The translations under genes were made by a program, and so were the position numbers. From Chryseobacterium sp. Leaf405 (lineage in GTDB: Bacteria > Bacteroidota > Bacteroidia > Flavobacteriales > Weeksellaceae), in the NCBI RefSeq assembly GCF_001425355.1, contig NZ_LMQN01000015.1:685578-749577 (forward strand): a stretch of 64,000 nt of DNA, given 5' to 3'. Under the pieces are notes generated by a model, which saw only the letters and a program-made list of their open reading frames with translations, ran no database searches and was not told where the DNA came from. Positions 26,032-34,656 of the stretch are shown here, one piece after another (the stretch's first letter is position 1; each line of letters starts with the position of its first letter).

Positions 26032-26121
26032 ACAATTCAAATAGTAATCAAATAAACAAATTATACGAAGACGGAGTGACAAAGTTCATTCTTAATTATT
26101 AATTATTAATTAGTTAAAACT

Positions 26122-26808
26122 ATGAGCAACAGAATATTATTAGTAGAGGACGACCAGAGTTTTGGTGCAGTGTTGAAGGATTATTTAACGATAAATAATT
26201 TCGAGGTCACTCTAGCCACAGATGGCGAACAGGGATTAAAAGAATTTACAGAAAACGAATTCGACATCTGTATTTTCGATGTAATGATGCCCAAAAAAGA
26301 CGGCTTTTCGCTAGCGGAAGACGTGAAAAAAATTGACAAAAATACGCCGATCATTTTTCTGACGGCAAGAAATATGCGTGAAGATATTTTAAAAGGATAT
26401 CAGTTAGGCGCAGATGATTATATCACAAAACCATTTGATACAGAATTACTTTTATATAAAATCAAAGCGATTCTTCAAAGAAGTTCCACGTTGGAAAACG
26501 AAGAGCAGGAACAGTTCAAAATCAGCAATATTTTCTTTGATTCTATGTTGAGACAACTGAGAGTAGGTGACAACGAATACAAACTTTCACCGAAAGAAAA
26601 TGAATTGTTGAAACTTCTTTGTATCCACAGAAACGATTTTATGCCGAGAGATTTAGCATTAAGAAAAATCTGGAAAAAAGAAAACTACTTCACCGCAAGA
26701 AGTATGGATGTTTACATTGCTAAACTTCGTAAGCTTCTGAAAGATGATGAAGGATTAGAAATTATCAATGTACATGGAGAAGGTTTCAGACTTTTAGTCA
26801 AAAATTAA
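26122..26808 (+). CDS. OmpR-family response regulator
   Basis: Transcription factor of 228 aa paired with the kinase upstream. The receiver domain has the acidic pocket LVEDD and phospho-acceptor Asp in CIFDVMMPKKDG, then TAR and the KPF Lys. A winged-helix output domain follows (LSPKENELLKLL, SMDVYIAKLRKLL, GEGFRLL). The downstream metal-type cluster begins 80 nt later with its own promoter, so regulation of that cluster is possible but not shown. Confidence 0.94.
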   Translation: MSNRILLVEDDQSFGAVLKDYLTINNFEVTLATDGEQGLKEFTENEFDICIFDVMMPKKDGFSLAEDVKKIDKNTPIIFLTARNMREDILKGYQLGADDYITKPFDTELLLYKIKAILQRSSTLENEEQEQFKISNIFFDSMLRQLRVGDNEYKLSPKENELLKLLCIHRNDFMPRDLALRKIWKKENYFTARSMDVYIAKLRKLLKDDEGLEIINVHGEGFRLLVKN

Positions 26809-26831
26809 TTCCAACATATCATTATAAATGT

Positions 26832-26869
26832 AAAATTAGCAAAGCAATTAAAAATGTTTTGCTAATTTT
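26832..26869 (+). terminator. Stem-loop after the response regulator, overlapping a promoter
   Basis: The stem AAAATTAGCAAA / TTTGCTAATTTT has a 14-nt loop. Its 3' arm contains TAATTTTG (26863-26870), a -7 box for the lipoprotein gene at 26888, so terminator and promoter appear to share bases. Confidence 0.55.
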
Positions 26870-26887
26870 GTTTTATACCAAGAGGAT

Positions 26888-27496
26888 ATGAAGAACACTA
26901 TTTTCGGCATCGTTGCCATTTCCATACTGACAGTTTCTTGTAAAAAAGACGAAAGACCAACTTATCTAACCGAAGAAGCAGGTGTACAGCAGCCAGTTGC
27001 CATGAATCAAACACCCAAACCATCTCTTCTGGATCAGTCGGGAATTACAACAACTTCAGGTTCGGGAATGTCGACAGTGACTTCAGCAGGAATGAATCCC
27101 GCTCACGGACAGCCTGGTCACAGATGCGATATTCCTGTCGGACAGCCTTTAAATTCTGCTCCGCCTCAAGCGGGAACTCAAAATATAAATGCCACACCAA
27201 ACGGACAGACGATGCAAATCGCTCCAACTCCTGTACAAAATGGAAATGCAAAAGCCGTAAAAACCGCTTCGGGAATGAATCCTCCGCATGGAGAACCTGG
27301 ACACAGATGTGACATCCCAGTTGGGCAACCTTTGAACAGTAAACCTGCTCCATCTCCACAACCTGCGCAAGCTATTGCCCAAAATACTCCAGCACAACCA
27401 ACTCCGGCTCCTACGGGTCCAAAACCAGCAAAAAATCCTGCACACGGAGAACCTTGGCATAATTGTGCTGTAAAAGTAGGCGAAGCTTTACCATAA
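26888..27496 (+). CDS. Lipoprotein with three NPxHGxPxHxC repeats
   Basis: Predicted lipoprotein of 202 aa (signal MKNTIFGIVAISILTVSC, Cys18). The rest is a Pro/Gln/Ala/Thr-rich flexible chain carrying three copies of a 21-22-residue motif at residues 69-90, 130-151 and 182-202. Their cores are NPAHGQPGHRCDIPVGQPL, NPPHGEPGHRCDIPVGQPL and NPAHGEPWHNCAVKVGEAL. Each holds two His and one Cys, a plausible metal-binding set. It precedes a Cys/His-rich secreted protein and an HMA-fused TonB receptor, so surface capture of copper or another soft metal is a reasonable inference. Confidence 0.8.
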   Translation: MKNTIFGIVAISILTVSCKKDERPTYLTEEAGVQQPVAMNQTPKPSLLDQSGITTTSGSGMSTVTSAGMNPAHGQPGHRCDIPVGQPLNSAPPQAGTQNINATPNGQTMQIAPTPVQNGNAKAVKTASGMNPPHGEPGHRCDIPVGQPLNSKPAPSPQPAQAIAQNTPAQPTPAPTGPKPAKNPAHGEPWHNCAVKVGEALP

Positions 27497-27515
27497 ATTT
27501 TGTATTTTTGCAGCA

Positions 27516-27878
27516 GTGAAATTATTTCAGATCATAACTATTATTTTCTGTTTAGGAATTTTTTTGATTCCTAAAGATGATTTCTACGCACAAAATAAAA
27601 AGGAAGACTGCTGCAAAAGTAATTCTGAAATGAGTTGTTGTAAAAACAACCATAAAGAACATTCAAAAGACAATCACAAAGAACAAAAATCTTCTTGTAC
27701 CGACGATTGCTGTTCTACTTGCGCAACGTGTTATACTTTCATAGAAACTCCTTTTTCAAAGAGTTTACAATTGGAATATTCATACTATAAATCTAATAAA
27801 AACTTACAGTTCGAATATTCTGATCCTCATATTTCAGACCGTTTAAAAGAAATCTGGCAACCGCCAAAAATAGCTTAA
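27516..27878 (+). CDS. Secreted Cys/His-rich protein, putative metal-binding
   Basis: A 120-aa protein with an N-terminal signal segment (MKLFQIITIIFCLGIFLIP, cleavage near AQN). The central part is packed with Cys pairs and His (KEDCCKSNSEMSCC, NNHKEHSKDNHKEQKSSC, DDCCSTCATC), then a Tyr-rich tail. No known family was recognised. The composition and the place between the His/Cys-repeat lipoprotein (19-nt gap) and the HMA-TonB receptor (68-nt gap) suggest metal binding or sensing in the periplasm. Confidence 0.7.
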   Translation: MKLFQIITIIFCLGIFLIPKDDFYAQNKKEDCCKSNSEMSCCKNNHKEHSKDNHKEQKSSCTDDCCSTCATCYTFIETPFSKSLQLEYSYYKSNKNLQFEYSDPHISDRLKEIWQPPKIA

Positions 27879-27946
27879 TTCAATCAACAGAAGTTCATTA
27901 ATTTTTTTAGTGAACCGTTTTTTAATTAATCTAAATTTTAAACAAA

Positions 27947-30616
27947 ATGAAATTATATATTTCCAGGATTATTCTTGGTATATTCTTATTATCCACACAA
28001 TTTATTTTCGCTCAAAATCTTTCTAAAAATCAGTTCAAAGTAAAAGGAAACTGTGAGATGTGCAAAGAAAGAATAGAGAGCACAGCCAAACAAGCAGGCG
28101 CAAAAGAAGCTACATATTCTATTGATTCTCAAACATTAACTTTAGAAACAGATAATACCGTCTCAACTGATGACATCTTAAAAAAAGCTGCAGAAGCCGG
28201 TCATGACAATGAAAAGTTCAAAGCAACAGAAGAAGATTATAAAAAACTTCCGGGGTGTTGTTTGTACGAACGGGATTCTAAGGTTTCACCAACTGAAAAC
28301 CACGATCGTCATTCAAAAAAAGAAAATGAATTTTATGTAAAAGGCAATTGTGAATCGTGCAAAGCAAGAATTGAAAAAGCAGCAAAAGATGCCGGAGCCA
28401 CTTCCGCAGAATGGAATGCAGAAAAGCAAATGGTTACGCTGAATTTTGATTCAACAAAAACCTCATCCGATAAAATTTTAAAGAAAATTGCAGACGTTGG
28501 TCACGATAACGAAAAATATCAGTCCAACGATAAGACTTACAAAAACTTACCATCTTGTTGTCTTTACGATAGAGAAATTCCTTTTGGAGAAGCAAATCCG
28601 AAAGTGCATTTGGAAGAAAGTGAGAAATCCGAACATGATGATCACGGAAATTCTGATGAACATAATGAAAAATCAATTGAAGGGGTTATGGTAACAGGTG
28701 GAAAAGCAGCCACTTCATTAAATAAAAAAGAATCAGGTTTGGTTTTTAATATCGACAGAAAAGAATTATTAAAAGCAGCGTGTTGCAATTTATCCGAAAG
28801 TTTCGAAACCAATGCAACCGTTGACGTTTCGTTCAGCAATGCCGTGACGGGAACCAAACAACTGAAAATGTTAGGCTTAGATCAAAAATACACGAGCTTA
28901 ACGAAAGAATTATTACCCGAAATCAGAGGATTGGCTTCTGCTTATGGATTGAATTTCATTCCCGGAAGATGGATCGAGAGCATTCAATTGACAAAAGGCG
29001 GAAGCACGGTGACGAATGGTTATGAAAGTATTACCGGACAAATTAACACAGAATTTCTGAAAAACGCTGAAAAGCCTGAAACTTCATTAAACCTTTTCGC
29101 TGATTTTAACGGAAGAGCCGAAGCCAATATCACAAGCGTTTCTAAAATCGATGACAAATGGTCGCAAACATTTCTACTCCATGGAAATGGAACTTTCGGT
29201 GACACCGATATGAATAATGACACTTTTCTTGACCGACCGAAAGGAACTCAGTTAAACGCAGCTTATCTATTAAATTATAATGACTTACAGAAATCAGGAA
29301 TCGGTTCGCATTTCGGAATCAATTACATTAAAGATGAAAGAACTGCAGGACAAATTGGTTTCGACAAAAAAATTCCACAGGACAAGCAATCGCTTTACGG
29401 AGTCGGAATCGATATTTCAAGATTTCAGGTCTGGAATAAAACAGGGTATGTTTTCAAAGGAAAACCTTATCAGAGTTTAGGCTGGATGAATCAATATACA
29501 TTCCATCAGCAGGATAGTTTTTTTGGTTTGAGAAATTATTCGGGGAAACAGCAGACGTATTATTCAAACTTAATTTTTGAAAGTATTTTAGGAAATACTA
29601 ATCATAAATACAAAGCCGGAGCGAGTTTTATGTACGACGGTTACGATGAAACGTATTTAACAAATAATTTTAAAAGAAACGAAGTTGTTCCCGGTGCTTT
29701 TGCAGAATATACGCTGACAGGTTTGAAATACACGTTGGTTGCAGGAACAAGAGTTGATTTCCACAATCTGGCAGGAACTCAGTTCACACCAAGATTGAAT
29801 TTTAAATATGATTTTACACCACAGACCATTTTGAGACTTTCTGCTGGAAGGGGCTTCAGAACAGCCAATATTTTTGCGGAAAGTCAGCAATATTTTGCAT
29901 CGAACAGAAGTATAAATATTTTGCAAAATGGAGGAAATATTTATGGCTTAAAACCTGAAATTGCTTGGAATTACGGAGCAAGTTTACAACAGGAATTTAA
30001 GATTTTTGGAAGAAAATCTACCATCATCGCAGATTTTTTCAGAACCGATTTCCAGGATCAGGTTTTGGTAGATCTTGACCGTTCGCCACAGCAATTGACT
30101 TTCTATAATCTTGAAGGAAAATCTTTCGCCAATTCTTTTCAAACGCAGTGGGATTTCACGCCTTTCAAGAATTTTGATGTAAGACTGGCTTATAAATATT
30201 ATGATGTTCAGGCAGATTATCTGGATGGAAAAAGAGAAGTCCCGTTTATGGCAAAAAACAGAGGTTTCGTGAATCTGGCGTATTCAACCAATAAAAATAA
30301 TAACAGCGGCTTCTGGAGTTTTGACACCACATTAAACTGGGTGGGAAAACAAAGACTTCCGAATACTTCAACCAATCCTGAAGAGTTTCAATTGCCAGCT
30401 TATTCTGAATCCTATACCGTTTTGAATGCTCAGATTTCAAGGAATTTCAATAAAAAAATCCGGGCATATTTGGGTGGCGAGAATTTAACTTCTTATTATC
30501 AAAAAAATGCTATTGTTGATTTTAAAAATCCTTTCGGAAATTATTTTGATGGCGGAATAGTGTATGCTCCGATCATGAAAGCGAATTTCTATGTTGGATT
30601 AGATGTTACTTTCTAG
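27947..30616 (+). CDS. TonB-dependent receptor with two N-terminal HMA-like domains
   Basis: Outer-membrane receptor of 889 aa. After a signal peptide (cleaved near FAQN) come two tandem heavy-metal-associated domains: VKGNCEMCKERIES (about residues 30-105) and VKGNCESCKARIEK (about 128-205). Each has a CxxC metal site and ends with GHDNEKF/Y...LP.CCLY.R, so the unit was duplicated. A His/Asp/Glu-rich linker (EHDDHGNSDEHNEK) leads to the plug (GVMVTGGKAATSL...LSESFETNATVDVSFSNAVTGTKQLKMLGL) and a 22-strand-type barrel ending FYVGLDVTF. The likely cargo is copper or a related thiophilic metal. The direction and form (ion or chelate) are unknown. Confidence 0.88.
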   Translation: MKLYISRIILGIFLLSTQFIFAQNLSKNQFKVKGNCEMCKERIESTAKQAGAKEATYSIDSQTLTLETDNTVSTDDILKKAAEAGHDNEKFKATEEDYKKLPGCCLYERDSKVSPTENHDRHSKKENEFYVKGNCESCKARIEKAAKDAGATSAEWNAEKQMVTLNFDSTKTSSDKILKKIADVGHDNEKYQSNDKTYKNLPSCCLYDREIPFGEANPKVHLEESEKSEHDDHGNSDEHNEKSIEGVMVTGGKAATSLNKKESGLVFNIDRKELLKAACCNLSESFETNATVDVSFSNAVTGTKQLKMLGLDQKYTSLTKELLPEIRGLASAYGLNFIPGRWIESIQLTKGGSTVTNGYESITGQINTEFLKNAEKPETSLNLFADFNGRAEANITSVSKIDDKWSQTFLLHGNGTFGDTDMNNDTFLDRPKGTQLNAAYLLNYNDLQKSGIGSHFGINYIKDERTAGQIGFDKKIPQDKQSLYGVGIDISRFQVWNKTGYVFKGKPYQSLGWMNQYTFHQQDSFFGLRNYSGKQQTYYSNLIFESILGNTNHKYKAGASFMYDGYDETYLTNNFKRNEVVPGAFAEYTLTGLKYTLVAGTRVDFHNLAGTQFTPRLNFKYDFTPQTILRLSAGRGFRTANIFAESQQYFASNRSINILQNGGNIYGLKPEIAWNYGASLQQEFKIFGRKSTIIADFFRTDFQDQVLVDLDRSPQQLTFYNLEGKSFANSFQTQWDFTPFKNFDVRLAYKYYDVQADYLDGKREVPFMAKNRGFVNLAYSTNKNNNSGFWSFDTTLNWVGKQRLPNTSTNPEEFQLPAYSESYTVLNAQISRNFNKKIRAYLGGENLTSYYQKNAIVDFKNPFGNYFDGGIVYAPIMKANFYVGLDVTF

Positions 30617-30683
30617 TTGGAAGGTTTGAGAGTTGTAGAGTTTTAGTAATTTTCAAATTACTTCATTCTCAAATTTTCAAATT

Positions 30684-30733
30684 AAAAAAAGCATGGTTTC
30701 AATAATTTAATGATTATGAAATCATGCTTTTTT
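30684..30733 (+). terminator. Terminator of the receptor gene
   Basis: The long stem AAAAAAGCATGGTTTCA / TGAAATCATGCTTTTTT (one mismatch) is followed by T residues. Confidence 0.85.
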
Positions 30734-30757
30734 GTATCTTTAAACTAAAGTAAATAA

Positions 30758-31624
30758 ATGTCGCAGCCGCTTCTTTTTGAGGATAATTATAAGAAACTGG
30801 GTTTAGAAAATTTTTCGCAGGAAAACCTTCAGACGATTAACGGAAATAAGTTTCGTTATGATATTAAAGTATTTTTTATTCCGGCAGGTTATGAACTTTC
30901 TGTAGATTTTAATCATTTCACCACAACAAAACCTACTCTTTTTTTTCTCACTAATCAACATTTAAAAGTCGAAAAAGGACAAGAAGATGCGACTCTTTTA
31001 TATTACAACAGAGATTTTTACTGCATCCAGATTCATGATAAAGAAGTTGCCTGTGACGGACTTCTTTTTCATAATGTATTTGAGATTCCTTTTGTCGAAC
31101 TTGATGAGAATGAGAACTTTGTCATTAAAAATTTATATCGAAGCATACAAGATGAGCTTGAATTTAAAGATTCTTCTGCTGAGGAAATGATTAGAACGTA
31201 CGTTAAACAAATCATCATCCGTGCCACCAGAAAATGGAAAAAACAGAATCTCGATAACGACGAAATAAAAATCCCAAGCAATGAACTGGATGTTTTCCGG
31301 GATTTCAGCCGACATCTGGAAATTCATTTCAGAGAAAAGCACAATGTGGCAGATTATGCTGATTTGCTGCATATTGCTCCAAAAACTTTAACCCATAAAT
31401 TCAAAAGTTTAAATCTTGAATCTCCAAACCAGTTTATTATTAACAGAATTCTACTGGAAGCCAAAAGATTGTTGTTTTACACCGATAAGCCCGTAAAAGA
31501 AATTGCCTATGATTTAGGATATGAAGATCCGGCATATTTTAACCGGCTTTTTACCAATAAAATCGGAAGCACACCTGCAAATTTTAAGAAAAACTATACT
31601 TTGGGAAAAAAGTATAATATTTAA
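30758..31624 (+). CDS. AraC-family transcriptional regulator
   Basis: Regulator of 288 aa. An N-terminal cupin-like sensing region (about residues 20-110) is followed by a helical linker and a C-terminal double helix-turn-helix: VADYADLLHIAPKTLTHKFKSL, then PVKEIAYDLGYEDPAYFNRLFTNKIGSTPANFKKNY. The gene stands before the OsmC peroxidase gene, whose own promoter follows, so that gene may be its target. The ligand is not inferable. Confidence 0.92.
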   Translation: MSQPLLFEDNYKKLGLENFSQENLQTINGNKFRYDIKVFFIPAGYELSVDFNHFTTTKPTLFFLTNQHLKVEKGQEDATLLYYNRDFYCIQIHDKEVACDGLLFHNVFEIPFVELDENENFVIKNLYRSIQDELEFKDSSAEEMIRTYVKQIIIRATRKWKKQNLDNDEIKIPSNELDVFRDFSRHLEIHFREKHNVADYADLLHIAPKTLTHKFKSLNLESPNQFIINRILLEAKRLLFYTDKPVKEIAYDLGYEDPAYFNRLFTNKIGSTPANFKKNYTLGKKYNI

Positions 31625-31660
31625 TCCTTTTTATCTAATGAATTGGAATAATATCTGCCA

Positions 31661-31668
31661 TACATTTG
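31661..31668 (+). promoter_or_regulatory. -7 box of the OsmC gene
   Basis: TACATTTG matches TAnnTTTG and lies 45 nt before the ATG. TTG is found 15 nt upstream of it. Confidence 0.5.
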
Positions 31669-31713
31669 TATCATCAAAACAAAACAACATTAAATAATTA
31701 AATACAAAACATT

Positions 31714-32133
31714 ATGAAACGTAACGCGACAGCCGTTTGGAACGGTAACATCAAAGAAGGACAAGGTCATTTAACAACCCAAAGCACAACATTAAACCAG
31801 ACTCAATATTCTTTCAACAGCCGTTTTGCTGATGGTGTAGGAACAAATCCTGAAGAATTATTGGCAGCAGCTCATGCAGGGTGTTTTACCATGAAATTGA
31901 GCGCAGAATTATCTCAGGCTGGCTTTACCCCTGAAGAATTAACAACAAAATCAGTAATCACTTTAGATCCGAACATTGGAAAAATCACAAAATCTGAATT
32001 GACGCTGACTGCAAAAGTTCCGGGTCTTTCAGAAGAAGAATTTCAAAAGTATGCTAAAATTGCAGAAGAAGGATGCCCTGTAAGTGCCGCTTTCAACTTT
32101 GAAATTACTTTAGAAGCTACTTTGGTGAATTAA
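31714..32133 (+). CDS. OsmC-family peroxiredoxin
   Basis: Thiol-dependent hydroperoxidase of 139 aa that reduces organic peroxides. The peroxidatic Cys57 is in GTNPEELLAAAHAGCFTMKLS and the resolving Cys121 in AEEGCPVSAAF. The AHAGCF and EEGCPVS blocks follow the OsmC rather than the Ohr pattern. It is monocistronic, with its own promoter. Confidence 0.92.
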   Translation: MKRNATAVWNGNIKEGQGHLTTQSTTLNQTQYSFNSRFADGVGTNPEELLAAAHAGCFTMKLSAELSQAGFTPEELTTKSVITLDPNIGKITKSELTLTAKVPGLSEEEFQKYAKIAEEGCPVSAAFNFEITLEATLVN

Positions 32134-32207
32134 GAAATTTGAACCATTAAGATTTTATTTAAGACTCTTAAGTTCAATTTATTAAAATATAATTCAACAT
32201 CAATAGG

Positions 32208-32225
32208 AACGGGCTAAAGCCCGTT
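32208..32225. repeat. AACGGGCT hairpin
   Basis: AACGGGCT-AA-AGCCCGTT is an 8-bp perfect stem with a 2-nt gap, followed by TTCT. It probably terminates the OsmC transcript. The GGGCTAAAGCCC core resembles dispersed intergenic repeats in related genomes; this is from memory and unchecked. Confidence 0.55.
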
Positions 32226-32290
32226 TTCTAGTTTAAATAAGGTGAATCCGCTTTAGCTAAAAGTTAATATCAAAATAATTACAATTGAAA

Positions 32291-32321
32291 ATATACCGTT
32301 CGGTATATTGTTGTATATTTG
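32291..32321 (+). promoter_or_regulatory. TetR operator overlapping the TetR-operon promoter
   Basis: The perfect palindrome ATATACCG-TT-CGGTATAT (32291-32308) ends 5 nt before the -7 box TATATTTG (32314-32321), covering the -33 region. Binding of the TetR protein encoded directly downstream would block initiation, so autorepression of the operon is predicted. Confidence 0.8.
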
Positions 32322-32339
32322 CATCAGAATTAGTTGATA

Positions 32340-32945
32340 ATGTCAAAAGCAGAAAAGACAAAACAGTTCATTATCGAGAAAACGGCGACTTTGTTTAACA
32401 CCAAAGGTTATACCTCCACGTCTCTTTCTGATATTACAGAAGCAACGGGATTGACAAAAGGGAGCATTTACGGAAATTTTGAAAATAAAGATGCAGTGGC
32501 TCTTGAGGTCTACAAATATAATGCAGGTTCTTTAAGCAAAAGTATGTCGCGTTCTTTCGGTGACGAATTTCCGACAGCAACTGATAAGCTTCATGCATTC
32601 GTTGATTTTTACAGGAAAAACTGGAACTCAGTATTTTTAAGTGGTGGCTGTCCTTTAATGAACGCTGCTACGGAAGCCGATGACACCTTTCCTCTTCTGA
32701 AAAATCAGGTTACAAGATCTTTTCAGGAATGGATTTCTAAAATTTCAAAGGTCATTACCCAAGGTCAGAAAAATGGAGAATTGAATACAAAAGCCAATGC
32801 AGGCGAATATGCCTCATTATTCATTATGCTTACCGAAGGCGGAATTTTATTATCTAAAACTACCGGAGATCAGAAATTTTTAAACCTGGCATTAGATAAA
32901 GTTCTTAATATTATCGAGCAAGAATTAAACATCATTCCATCATAA
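32340..32945 (+). CDS. TetR/AcrR-family repressor
   Basis: Repressor starting at the ATG at 32340 (MSKAEKTKQFIIEKTATLF); a TTG two codons upstream is less likely. The helix-turn-helix is TKGYTSTSLSDITEATGLTKGSIYGNFENKD. The C-terminal ligand domain contains SGGCPLMNAATEADDTFP and is similar in pattern to TetR_C-33/YsiA-like members. It is the first gene of the thiolase operon (11-nt gap to the next gene), under a palindromic operator. An acyl-CoA or related ligand is plausible from the operon content. Confidence 0.92.
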   Translation: MSKAEKTKQFIIEKTATLFNTKGYTSTSLSDITEATGLTKGSIYGNFENKDAVALEVYKYNAGSLSKSMSRSFGDEFPTATDKLHAFVDFYRKNWNSVFLSGGCPLMNAATEADDTFPLLKNQVTRSFQEWISKISKVITQGQKNGELNTKANAGEYASLFIMLTEGGILLSKTTGDQKFLNLALDKVLNIIEQELNIIPS

Positions 32946-32956
32946 AATCTATCCAT

Positions 32957-34225
32957 ATGGAAACAAAAAAAGTGGCAATTGTAGGATACAACAGAATTCC
33001 TTTTGCAAGAGTCAATACAGCGTACGCAGATCAGGGAAATCAGGATTTACTTATTTCTGCTTTAAATGGCTTGATCGACCGTTACAGCCTTAAAGGGAAA
33101 CTCCTCGGTGAAGTAGCCGGAGGTGCGGTAATTAAACACATTTCAGAAAGCAATCTCATTCGAGAATCTGTTATGGAAACGTCTCTTGATCCTGCTACGC
33201 CTGCGTGTGATCTTCAACAGGCTTGCGACACGGGAATTGAAGCAGCTATTTATATAGGTAATAAAATCGCTTTAGGTCAGATCGAAAGCGGAATTGCCTG
33301 CGGTGTAGAAGCTATGAGCAATATTCCATTTGAATCTTCACCAAAATTGAGAAAAGCTTTATTAAAAGCCAATAAAGAAAAATCTGCCTTCGGAAAATTG
33401 AAACAATTATTAAGTCCGAAACTGAAAGACTGGATGCCAATTCCTTACAAAGGTCAGGAACCGAAAACAGGTTTAGTAATGGGCGGTCACACAGAAATTA
33501 CGGCGAAATATTATCAGATTTCCCGTGAAGAACAGGACGAATTGGCTTTTAAAAGTCACCAAAATATGGCAAAAGCTTATGACGAGGGATTTTTTGATGA
33601 CATGATTACACCGGCTTTTGGTTTAGACAAAGACAATAATCTTCGTCGTGACACAAGTTTGGAAAAATTAGCTTCCTTAAAACCTGCTTTTGACAAACAA
33701 AACGGAACGTTGACGGCTGGAAATTCAACACCATTTACCGATGGAGCTTCAGCAGTTTTGCTGGCAAGTGAAGATTGGGCAAAAGCAAATAATCTACCGA
33801 TTTTGGCTTATATCACTTTTTCGGAAGTGGCAGGAATTGAATATGTTGAAAACAAACAGAATTTATTACTCGCTCCCGTTTTTGCCGCCGACAGAATGTT
33901 GAAAAAAGCAGGAATGAATTTGGAAGATTTTGATTACTATGAAATCCATGAAGCATTTGCAGCACAGGTATTAGCCACATTAAAAATATGGGAAAATAAT
34001 GATTTAGCTAAAAAATTCGGACTGGAAAAAGCGTTAGGAAAAATCGACAGAAATAAACTGAACGTAAAAGGCGGAAGTCTCGCAGCAGCGCACCCTTTTG
34101 CCGCAACAGGCGGAAGAATTATTGGAACTTTAGCCAAACTTTTAGATGAAAAAGGAAGCGGAAAAGGATTTATCTCCATTTGTGCTGCCCGTGGGCAGGG
34201 TGTAACAATGATTTTAGAGAAATAA
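32957..34225 (+). CDS. Acetyl-CoA C-acyltransferase (thiolase)
   Basis: Thiolase of 422 aa that breaks or forms the C-C bond of 3-ketoacyl-CoA. The nucleophilic Cys is in LQQACDTGIEAAIYI. The other active-site blocks are GNSTPFTDGASAVLLAS, YYEIHEAFAAQVL, GGSLAAAHPFAATGGRI and the second Cys in ISICAARGQGVTMIL. The length resembles the FadI-type trifunctional-complex thiolase. It sits between the TetR gene and a hotdog thioesterase with no hydratase/dehydrogenase beside it, so degradation versus synthesis is open. Confidence 0.92.
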   Translation: METKKVAIVGYNRIPFARVNTAYADQGNQDLLISALNGLIDRYSLKGKLLGEVAGGAVIKHISESNLIRESVMETSLDPATPACDLQQACDTGIEAAIYIGNKIALGQIESGIACGVEAMSNIPFESSPKLRKALLKANKEKSAFGKLKQLLSPKLKDWMPIPYKGQEPKTGLVMGGHTEITAKYYQISREEQDELAFKSHQNMAKAYDEGFFDDMITPAFGLDKDNNLRRDTSLEKLASLKPAFDKQNGTLTAGNSTPFTDGASAVLLASEDWAKANNLPILAYITFSEVAGIEYVENKQNLLLAPVFAADRMLKKAGMNLEDFDYYEIHEAFAAQVLATLKIWENNDLAKKFGLEKALGKIDRNKLNVKGGSLAAAHPFAATGGRIIGTLAKLLDEKGSGKGFISICAARGQGVTMILEK

Positions 34226-34230
34226 AGAAT

Positions 34231-34656
34231 ATGGATAGAATAGCACAATTAAGAAAATTCATCGGAAAAGAATTTACAGACTCCCCTTCTCCGTTTATGA
34301 AATGGCTCAACCCAATCGTTCTTTCCGTGGAAGAAGGAGAATTGGAATTTCAATATACAGTAAGACCCGAATGGCTGAATCCGATGGGAAATCTACACGG
34401 TGGAGTTACCGCAGCAATTTTTGATGATGTGATTGGTGCCACCATGTTTTCTTTAAATGAAAAAACTTTTATCGTTACGGTAAATAACAGCATCGATTAT
34501 TTTTCAACTGCAAAAGAAAATGATAATATTGTAGCCGAAACAAAAATTATAAAAAGAGGAAAGCAATTTGTAAACGCACAATGCGAAATATGGAACGCAG
34601 ACAAAACACGCTTAATTGCAAGAGGAACCTCTAATTTATTCAAAATCAGTAATTAA
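34231..34656 (+). CDS. PaaI-like hotdog thioesterase
   Basis: Acyl-CoA thioesterase candidate. The start ATG at 34231 (MDRIAQLRKFIGKEF) lies 5 nt after the thiolase stop; a longer frame from 34180 overlaps the thiolase and is less likely. The hotdog signature NPMGNLHGGVTAAIFDDVIGATMFSL is clear, followed by VNNSIDYFSTAKENDNIVAET. Its last base is shared with the next start (ATGA-type overlap). It may clear CoA esters made by the thiolase. Confidence 0.88.
   Translation: MDRIAQLRKFIGKEFTDSPSPFMKWLNPIVLSVEEGELEFQYTVRPEWLNPMGNLHGGVTAAIFDDVIGATMFSLNEKTFIVTVNNSIDYFSTAKENDNIVAETKIIKRGKQFVNAQCEIWNADKTRLIARGTSNLFKISN

Noticed and set aside
26888..27496. Antisense frames of about 100 residues across the repeat lipoprotein
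   Set aside because: They arise from the repetitive codon pattern. The plus-strand frame has a lipobox, repeats and operon context.
32208..32225. TetR operator
   Set aside because: The hairpin differs from the ACCG/CGGT palindrome and lies about 80 nt upstream with a T-rich flank. A terminator or repeat explains it better.
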